Assembly (NCBI GenBank): GCA_903832325.1
Contig: CAILBC010000038.1
Coordinates: 26,943 to 90,942, forward strand
From: an uncultured Sphingomonadales bacterium
GTDB lineage: Bacteria; Pseudomonadota; Alphaproteobacteria; Sphingomonadales; Sphingomonadaceae
DNA: 64,000 nucleotides
Reading direction: 5' to 3'
Of the stretch, positions 58,745 to 64,000 are shown in pieces. Under the pieces are notes generated by a model. The model did not search any database and was not told the origin of the DNA. It worked only from the letters and a program-made list of their open reading frames with translations. Both the position numbers and the translations under genes were made by a program. Numbering within the stretch: the stretch's first letter is position 1; every line of letters starts with the position of its first letter.

Positions 58745-59797
58745 TCAGCCTTTTGCCGCGTCGGGGATCGCAAACAGGATGCGGCGCGTGCCGAAATCGA
58801 TCGCCACGCGGTGAAACAGCCGCAATTGCGCCATGCCCAGCAACAGCGCGGGCCGGCGCCGCAGCCCCAGCCGTTCGAACGGGGGCGCATCGGTAAACGC
58901 GATCAGCGTGTTGTTGAGCGTCAGTTCGCCCAGCTTCAGCGTGCGCGCCACGCCGACATTGGCCGTGGCATTCTGCCCGGTGACCGACATCAGCTGCACC
59001 GTTTCCTCGCGGTGATCGCGGCCCAGTGCCCGCTCCAGCGCGGCATTGCCGATCGACGTGTCAGACCCGGTATCGATCACGATTTCGGTGCGCACCCCGT
59101 CGATCAGCGCGTCGGTCATGATCAGCTGCCCGCTTTTGCGCCGTGCGCGCACTACGATATCATACCCGCGATCGCCGCCCAGCGCGCGCGCATCGCCGAT
59201 GGCCATGCGGTTGCCATCGAAATCCAGCAGCACGCGCTGCCCCTGCAGGCCATCCAGCCCGATGATCCCGTCGGCGCCGATCGCGGCGGCATCCAGCAGT
59301 GGCGAAACCAGGCCATAGAGGCTGCGTTTGCCCATGGTGATCGAATCGACCTTCACCAGATCGACCTCGCGCAGGCCGGCCACGCCGACCAGCATGCCAT
59401 GGCCATCGGGTTCCAGCCGCGCGGTGGCGGCAACGGTGCGCGCGATCACCGTGCGTTCGGCCCCGGTGTCGATCAGGAATGAAAACGGGCCGACATTCGC
59501 GGTGGTGCCATCGGCGGCCACGGTGCCGATCTGCACCGGCACGGTCATGCGGTTATAGCTGTCGCGCGCCAGGTTCATCACATCATCCGCGGCGCCCGCG
59601 GCGCTGTGCGTAACCCCCACGACATCGCGCGCCCCCGCCGTGCCGGCCACAAAGCTCGGGGGGAGCGGGGCAGGGGCGGGCGCGGGCGCGGCCGACGCAT
59701 CTGCTGCAAGGGGCTTCGGCTGGTCAACCGGCGGCGTGGCAGCAATCGCCGCAAGGGCAGGCAGGATCAGGAACGGCCTGATCAATGGCAATGGCAT
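58745..59797 (-). CDS. Exported tandem retropepsin-like aspartic protease
   Basis: A 350-residue protein with a signal peptide (LILPALAAIAATPP), an Ala-Pro linker, then two retropepsin-like domains in one chain. Domain 1 has FLIDTG (Asp110) and the later ADGIIGLDGL; domain 2 has IVIDTG (Asp242) and PALLLGMAQL. Each hhDTG plus hhG pair is what one monomer of a retroviral-type protease provides, so the two could form a single bilobal active site. Periplasmic; substrate unknown. Follows the sugar-cluster genes on the same strand. Confidence 0.87.
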   Translation of the reverse strand: MPLPLIRPFLILPALAAIAATPPVDQPKPLAADASAAPAPAPAPLPPSFVAGTAGARDVVGVTHSAAGAADDVMNLARDSYNRMTVPVQIGTVAADGTTANVGPFSFLIDTGAERTVIARTVAATARLEPDGHGMLVGVAGLREVDLVKVDSITMGKRSLYGLVSPLLDAAAIGADGIIGLDGLQGQRVLLDFDGNRMAIGDARALGGDRGYDIVVRARRKSGQLIMTDALIDGVRTEIVIDTGSDTSIGNAALERALGRDHREETVQLMSVTGQNATANVGVARTLKLGELTLNNTLIAFTDAPPFERLGLRRRPALLLGMAQLRLFHRVAIDFGTRRILFAIPDAAKG

Positions 59798-59858
59798 GAT
59801 GCATTCTCCCGGCGGGCAGCATAGGCCGGTCCGGGCGCGGGGGCCACCACCCTCTCGA

Positions 59859-61025
59859 TCAGGGCGCCGACGGCTCCAGGCCGGCGCGGGCAAAGGCCGT
59901 GGCCAACGCGGTATCGGGGGCAAAACGCTGCGCATCAAACCGGTGATCGATCGCGCGATCCTCTTTCCAGCTGTTGGAAATGGCGGTCATGTGGCGATAG
60001 GAAAAGCCGGCATCGATCCGCCGGTTGTGCCGCGATCCAAAAAGATTGTGCACCGACCACGATGTGCGCCAGGGATCGTGCCGCGCGGGCACCAGGCACC
60101 ATTTGGGCGGGCAATCGCGCGTTTCCTGTGCGTCGCGGTGGACGAAATCGGCGTGGCGGCATGTTGCCGCGCCGATCGCGCGCGGGGTGGTGCTGCTGAT
60201 CCATCGCCCTTCGAACTTGATCAGGCCGTGGCGGCTGCGTTCGGTGGCGGCAAAGATCGATCGGCCATCGGCTGCCGGCACCAGCTCGTCGATATCGACA
60301 TTCAGCACGCTGCGCGCATCGCGCAGAAACCGGAACCGCGCGTGCTGCAACGATCCGGTCTGGCAGAAATCCGAATCCCAGGGTGTTTCGCGCCCGTTCA
60401 CCGCGCCCGCCATCCCGCCCTGCGGGCCATAGGCAAAGGGCCAGGCCACCACGCAGATGACCATATCGGGAAAGGCGGCGCGCAGCCCCTGTTCCAGCGT
60501 CGTCGCGCCATAGGCGGTCGATCCGTTATCGTGGATCAGCACGGCATCGGCACCGTGTTCGGCGCGATAGAACTGCACCCAATCGTGAATCCAGCGCGGG
60601 GCATTGTCTTTTGACAGGGTGTGCAGCACGCGCCGCCCGGCAAACAGCGGGGCCATGTCGGGCTGCACGGGCAGGCTGTATCGGCCGATCGGGCCGTCGA
60701 TCTCGATCCGGTCGGCGGGGCTGCGCCACCAGATCTCGCCGCGTTTGCGGGTTGTCATGGCCTGTGGCCGGCCAAACCAGCGGCGCATATCCCGCGCCAG
60801 CGGTGCCGAGCCCAGCAGCGGCGTGATCAGATTGAAAAACGGCGGGCCCTGCAGCACCACATAGGGCCCGGCGCGGTAGCAATCATAGAACAGCGTGGTC
60901 CAATCGAACCGCGCATCATATGTGGCATCGCGCAGATCGGGCGGGCGCGGGCTTTCGCGGCGCAGTCCGCTGGCCGGATCGAGCACGGCGGTCGACAAGT
61001 GCACGGGCGGGGGCTGCAACACCAT
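59859..61025 (-). CDS. Predicted glycosyltransferase (GT92/GT2-like)
   Basis: A 388-residue cytosolic protein. NVDIDELV gives a DxD-like metal site, and AVLIHDNGSTAYG with the long FCQTGSLQHARFRFL segment resembles eukaryote-like GT92 or DUF616-type transferases. The catalytic details are not assignable. Starts at ATG 61025, 8 bp after the flippase stop, so it is the third gene of a glycan cluster. The product probably adds a sugar to a lipid-linked surface glycan. Confidence 0.72.
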   Translation of the reverse strand: MVLQPPPVHLSTAVLDPASGLRRESPRPPDLRDATYDARFDWTTLFYDCYRAGPYVVLQGPPFFNLITPLLGSAPLARDMRRWFGRPQAMTTRKRGEIWWRSPADRIEIDGPIGRYSLPVQPDMAPLFAGRRVLHTLSKDNAPRWIHDWVQFYRAEHGADAVLIHDNGSTAYGATTLEQGLRAAFPDMVICVVAWPFAYGPQGGMAGAVNGRETPWDSDFCQTGSLQHARFRFLRDARSVLNVDIDELVPAADGRSIFAATERSRHGLIKFEGRWISSTTPRAIGAATCRHADFVHRDAQETRDCPPKWCLVPARHDPWRTSWSVHNLFGSRHNRRIDAGFSYRHMTAISNSWKEDRAIDHRFDAQRFAPDTALATAFARAGLEPSAP

Positions 61026-61033
61026 ATATGGCG

Positions 61034-62560
61034 TCAGGCCGGGCGGAACCGCGCGGGCATGCAGCGGTGCACCAGCGGGATTGCCGCCGCCACGCCCAGC
61101 ATTTCGCCCAGCACCGGATGGCGCAGCACCACCAGCGCAACCAGCCAGCAGCCCATCCCGGCGCCCGTGGCGAGCAGCAACTGGGCAAAAGTCATCACCT
61201 CGGGCGGCACCCACAGCGCATAAGTCAGCGCCAGCGGAGCGATCGCCGCCAGGCTCGCCAGCCCGCTGCGCAGATAGATCAGCAGCAGGCTGCCAACGCG
61301 GAACCCGACAATGCGCTGCATGAAGCGGAAATAGAGCGCGAACCAGAACACCGCGTAGACCAGCCGCGATGCCGCCGCACCCGCCACGCCCCAATGCGTG
61401 CCCACCGCCAGCAGCACCACCGACATGACGGTATCGACCAGATTGCGCGCGAGAAGCTGGTTCAGCTTGCCGGCCAGGATCGGCAGATCGCTGACCAGCG
61501 GCAGCGCAATCAGCATCACTTCGGTTACCGCGATCATCGCCAGCAGCGGTGCAGTGCGCAGCCAGGCCGGGCCATAGAGCAGCCGGATGATCGGCTCTGA
61601 CGCCAGCGCCAGACCCGCCATGCCCGGCCAGACCACGCCCGAATAGCCTGCCACCACGCGCAGATAGGCCGGCGCCATCGGCTCGCCGCGATCGCGGATG
61701 CGGGCAAAGGCGGGAAAGAACACGCTGCCGATGGCCCCGGCGATCAGCATGCGGAACTGGTCCGACAGGCTGACGGCGCGGCTGTACAGCCCCACCGCCG
61801 TCACCCCGAGCATCTTGCCCACGATCAGATCGGGGGTGCGCGTGCCCAGCGCGCCAGTCAGATAGAGCACGCTGGCCCGCGCGCCAAACCCGACAACCTG
61901 GCCAATCCCGTTCAATTGCAGCCGGCGCGGCCAGCTCGGTCGCATTGCCTGCGCCACGATCCCGCGCACCGCCGCCGCAGCGACTGTTGCCCAGGCCAGC
62001 GCAAACGACGAATAGCCCGCCGCCGCCAGCGCGACCGCGACCCCGCCCTGCGCCAGCGCGGCGCAGACATTTACCGCGAAATGGCCGCGGAACTGCATTG
62101 CCCGCGCCATCAGCGCCATCGGCACTACCGACAGCGGCACAAACAGATAGCTGCTGGCCAGGATCAGCAGGATCGCAGCCAGGCGCGGCTCGTGATAGGC
62201 ACCGGCCATCGGCCAGGCCGTGGCGGCGATGATCGCGGCAATCACCAGCGAAAACAGCAGAGCCACTGATCCGCAGCGCGAAATTTCGGCATGATCGAGC
62301 ACCGACAACCCGGAAATATAGCGCGACAGGCCGAAATCCTGCAGCACCGCCACGATCAGCGCGGTCGCCATGCCGATCGAAAACAGGCCGACTTCACCCG
62401 GGCCCAGAAAATAGCGCGATATCACTACCGAGGCGACGAACTGGATGGCAAACGCCAGGTATTGTCCGGCCATTGCCCATACGGCCGCGCCGCGCACGCT
62501 CATTGCGGCAGGTTCGCGGCCCGACACGGCGTCTGGCAGGGCTGGTTGTGTCTCGGTCAT
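61034..62560 (-). CDS. Polysaccharide flippase (Wzx/MOP superfamily)
   Basis: A 508-residue membrane protein with 12-14 helices. The N-terminus (WAMAGQYLAFAIQFVASVVISRYFLGPGEVGLFSIG) is typical of lipopolysaccharide-biosynthesis flippases of the WzxC type; TRTPDLIVGKMLGVTAVGLYSRA is another conserved block. It would move undecaprenyl-linked oligosaccharide to the periplasm. Five bases separate it from the GT2 gene upstream. Neither a Wzy polymerase nor a chain-length regulator is in the window. Confidence 0.9.
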   Translation of the reverse strand: MTETQPALPDAVSGREPAAMSVRGAAVWAMAGQYLAFAIQFVASVVISRYFLGPGEVGLFSIGMATALIVAVLQDFGLSRYISGLSVLDHAEISRCGSVALLFSLVIAAIIAATAWPMAGAYHEPRLAAILLILASSYLFVPLSVVPMALMARAMQFRGHFAVNVCAALAQGGVAVALAAAGYSSFALAWATVAAAAVRGIVAQAMRPSWPRRLQLNGIGQVVGFGARASVLYLTGALGTRTPDLIVGKMLGVTAVGLYSRAVSLSDQFRMLIAGAIGSVFFPAFARIRDRGEPMAPAYLRVVAGYSGVVWPGMAGLALASEPIIRLLYGPAWLRTAPLLAMIAVTEVMLIALPLVSDLPILAGKLNQLLARNLVDTVMSVVLLAVGTHWGVAGAAASRLVYAVFWFALYFRFMQRIVGFRVGSLLLIYLRSGLASLAAIAPLALTYALWVPPEVMTFAQLLLATGAGMGCWLVALVVLRHPVLGEMLGVAAAIPLVHRCMPARFRPA

Positions 62561-62565
62561 GGTGC

Positions 62566-63645
62566 TCAGCCGGCCATGGCCGTGGCCGCGGTGATGTGCG
62601 CGCCGCCGGCCGGGCAAGTGGCCAGCAGCAGTGCCAGATGCAGCGCGCGCGCCGGATAGCCAAACGTCGCCAGCCGTGCCGCCGTGCGCCACAGCCCCTC
62701 GCACCGGCCACCTTCGCGGATATAGCGCGCCAGAATGGCAAAACCGTCACCGCCCAGCGCAGCGCGCGAATAAAGCAGCGCCGGCGCCACCCGGGCACGG
62801 ACGGTGCGCGCGATGCCGGCGCGGCCGAACAACGCGTCCAGATCATCGATTGGCGGCAGCGCGGGCAGCGCGGCCGTGGGATCGGCGCGTCCCGCCATGC
62901 GCTCGGCATGGGCCAGCCGCGCGATCGCCGCATTGACCTGCTGTTCGGTTGCGTGGCGGCTGGAAACCTGCTGGCTGTAATGGCGATAGCGGAGCAGCCG
63001 TTCGGGCAGATTGGCAATTGTCGTGACAGAGGCGAGCCGCAGCCACAGATCCAGATCCTCGCAATGGCGAAAGGCCGGGTGATATCCGCCCACCGAACGC
63101 ACCAGATCACGCCGGAACATCACCGCCGGATGGCACAGCAGCGGGGCGCCGGCCTCTACTGCGGCCAGAAACCCCGCATGGTCCAGCGGGTGATCGGGCG
63201 CATCCACCGGATAGGGCGCGCCGTGCTCGTCGATGTCCTCGGTCCAGGTGCCCAGCACGCCAACATCGGGATGACGCGCGAAAAAGGCGGCCTGGTGCGC
63301 AAACCGGTCGGGCAGGCAGATGTCATCGGCATCCATGCGCGCCACCAGTGGTGCGCGGGCCTGTGCCAGCAATTCGTTGAGGCTGGCGACCAGTCCACGG
63401 TTTTCGCGTGCAATCACCCGGATGCGCGGATCACGCGCCGCATAATCGGTGATGATCGCAAGCGACCGGTCGCGCGATCCATCGTCCAGGATCAGGAATT
63501 CGAAATCGGTACGGGTCTGGTCCAGCACGCTTTCGATTGCCGCGGCCACGAACGGCTCTGCGTTGTAGACGCTCATGGCAACGGTGATGCCGGGGGCCAC
63601 GTTGACGCCCGGGACTGCACTGGCACTGGGGGCATCGGGCTGCAT
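62566..63645 (-). CDS. Family 2 glycosyltransferase
   Basis: A 359-residue GT-A enzyme: ITVAMSVYNAEPFVAAAIESVLDQT (nucleotide site), ILDDGSRDRS, metal-binding MDADD near 103-107, and HCEDLDLWLRL (the ED base motif) near 205. The C-terminal third is helical. Start at ATG 63645 (MQPDAPSA). First gene of the GT2-flippase-GT cluster; its promoter must lie in the AT-richer 300 bp upstream. Confidence 0.92.
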   Translation of the reverse strand: MQPDAPSASAVPGVNVAPGITVAMSVYNAEPFVAAAIESVLDQTRTDFEFLILDDGSRDRSLAIITDYAARDPRIRVIARENRGLVASLNELLAQARAPLVARMDADDICLPDRFAHQAAFFARHPDVGVLGTWTEDIDEHGAPYPVDAPDHPLDHAGFLAAVEAGAPLLCHPAVMFRRDLVRSVGGYHPAFRHCEDLDLWLRLASVTTIANLPERLLRYRHYSQQVSSRHATEQQVNAAIARLAHAERMAGRADPTAALPALPPIDDLDALFGRAGIARTVRARVAPALLYSRAALGGDGFAILARYIREGGRCEGLWRTAARLATFGYPARALHLALLLATCPAGGAHITAATAMAG

Positions 63646-63944
63646 GACAGATCCAGGTGGGCGCGCGGGTGGCGGATAATGATACAAAGGCGGAATGTGA
63701 CGGCGAAATGTGGCCAGACTCTAGGGGGCACACGGTAAACAAAGCGTGTTGCACCGGGCTTTGCTGGCCGATTGCCGACTTCCGGTCAGGGCATAGGCCT
63801 GGTGAGTCGGATTCGCACCTGCAGAATCGGGCCAAAGCAGGGCAAATTGCTCCTCTTGGGCTGCGTTGATCGTGGTTTTTGGTCTAAAAACTGGCGGAAA
63901 AGGGTGATATTTGGTGTGTGTTTCAAAAAAAATGCAAAATCTCG
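63646..63944. other. Intergenic region, GT cluster / right-edge tRNA
   Basis: About 300 bp between the glycan cluster (minus) and the putative tRNA (plus). GC content falls towards 63900. It must contain the cluster promoter; I see no well-spaced pair on the minus strand. No gene of support is visible. Confidence 0.4.
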
Positions 63945-63973
63945 TTGACCGTGTGGAGGAGCGTCCATATATG
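63945..63973 (+). promoter_or_regulatory. Sigma-70 promoter before putative tRNA
   Basis: TTGACC at 63945-63950 and TATATG at 63968-63973 with exactly 17 bp between them, preceded by A-runs (63924-63932) like an UP element. Transcription would start near 63980, six bases before the putative tRNA 5' end. Confidence 0.7.
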
Positions 63974-63985
63974 CGGCTTCACCGA

Positions 63986-64000
63986 GACGGAGTGGCCGGG
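63986..64000 (+). tRNA. Probable tRNA gene, first 15 bases only (Ser-like)
   Basis: GACGGAG then TG then GCCGGG fits a seven-base acceptor strand, T8-G9 and the start of a D-arm of the GCCGNG kind common in tRNA-Ser. A consensus promoter is placed just right upstream. The gene is cut by the window edge, so identity, and even its being a tRNA, cannot be confirmed here. Confidence 0.45.

Noticed and set aside
1..64000. CRISPR array, insertion sequence, prophage or plasmid origin
   Set aside because: No regularly spaced repeats with unique spacers, no transposase or integrase motif and no replication-initiator gene were seen on either strand.

Overview
The window looks like chromosome of a high-GC alphaproteobacterium of the order Sphingomonadales (Novosphingobium/Sphingomonas type). 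Evidence: GC-rich codon use throughout, a large TonB-dependent receptor with a short N-terminal TonB box, the alphaproteobacterial families DUF2794, TIGR02186 (next to TauE/SafE) and the ubiquinol-cytochrome c chaperone, an HdaA homologue beside purM, and frequent GTG/TTG starts. I see no insertion sequence, prophage, integrase, CRISPR array or rRNA operon. The genus is inference.

Layout. 0-5.2 kb: an NCS1-type nucleobase permease (with the start of an exported protein running off the left edge) diverges from a TonB-dependent receptor and an alpha/beta hydrolase. 5.4-6.0 kb: a brnT-brnA toxin-antitoxin pair with a clear promoter. 6.0-11.9 kb: the envelope-biogenesis operon lptD-surA-pdxA-rsmA. 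12-15 kb: pepA, a coupled chain of very small genes ending in holC, then ndk with a terminator. 15-21.4 kb: MFS transporter, purM-purN, an exported protein, hdaA, cysE, DUF2794. 21.4-25.6 kb: a degenerate GGDEF protein, a small lipoprotein, an SDR enzyme, ilvE, and a tiny ORF with an exceptionally strong ribosome binding site. 25.6-29.6 kb: lipoprotein, tlyA, tspO, ubiK, MFS. 29.6-36 kb: metZ, a PMT-family mannosyltransferase, a HepT-MntA module, a polyprenyl-phosphate mannose synthase-like GT2-GtrA protein, leuB, recO. 36-43 kb: apaG, LysR regulator, GGDEF-EAL protein, Bcr/CflA exporter, dinB, Nudix, small exported protein. 43-52 kb: TauE-TIGR02186, HerA-like ATPase, MATE, yceD, cytochrome bc1 chaperone, bamE, hslVU. 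52-58.7 kb: two paralogous POT-type transporters around an MFS protein and a DUF1737 protein, then an Atm1-like ABC exporter. 58.7-63.7 kb: a tandem retropepsin-like protein and a three-gene surface-glycan cluster (GT, flippase, GT2). The right edge carries a consensus promoter and what looks like the first bases of a tRNA.

How parts work together. The lptD, surA and bamE products serve outer-membrane assembly; purM/purN are successive purine genes; TauE and TIGR02186 are a recurring sulfur-export pair; hslVU forms a protease; the GT2-GtrA enzyme and the PMT could supply and use polyprenyl-phosphate-mannose. Two independent toxin-antitoxin modules lie at housekeeping-gene borders.

The less ordinary content is mostly non-coding. 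There is a three-copy hairpin repeat found only between convergent genes, a perfect 35-bp inverted repeat before hslV, a 4 x 19-bp tandem repeat crossing a stop codon, and six in-frame short tandem repeats concentrated in signal peptides, N-terminal extensions and linkers. I found no convincing wholly new multi-gene system; the best candidates for novelty are the hairpin family, the tiny ORF upstream of ilvE, the tandem retropepsin and the signalling proteins with replaced catalytic residues.
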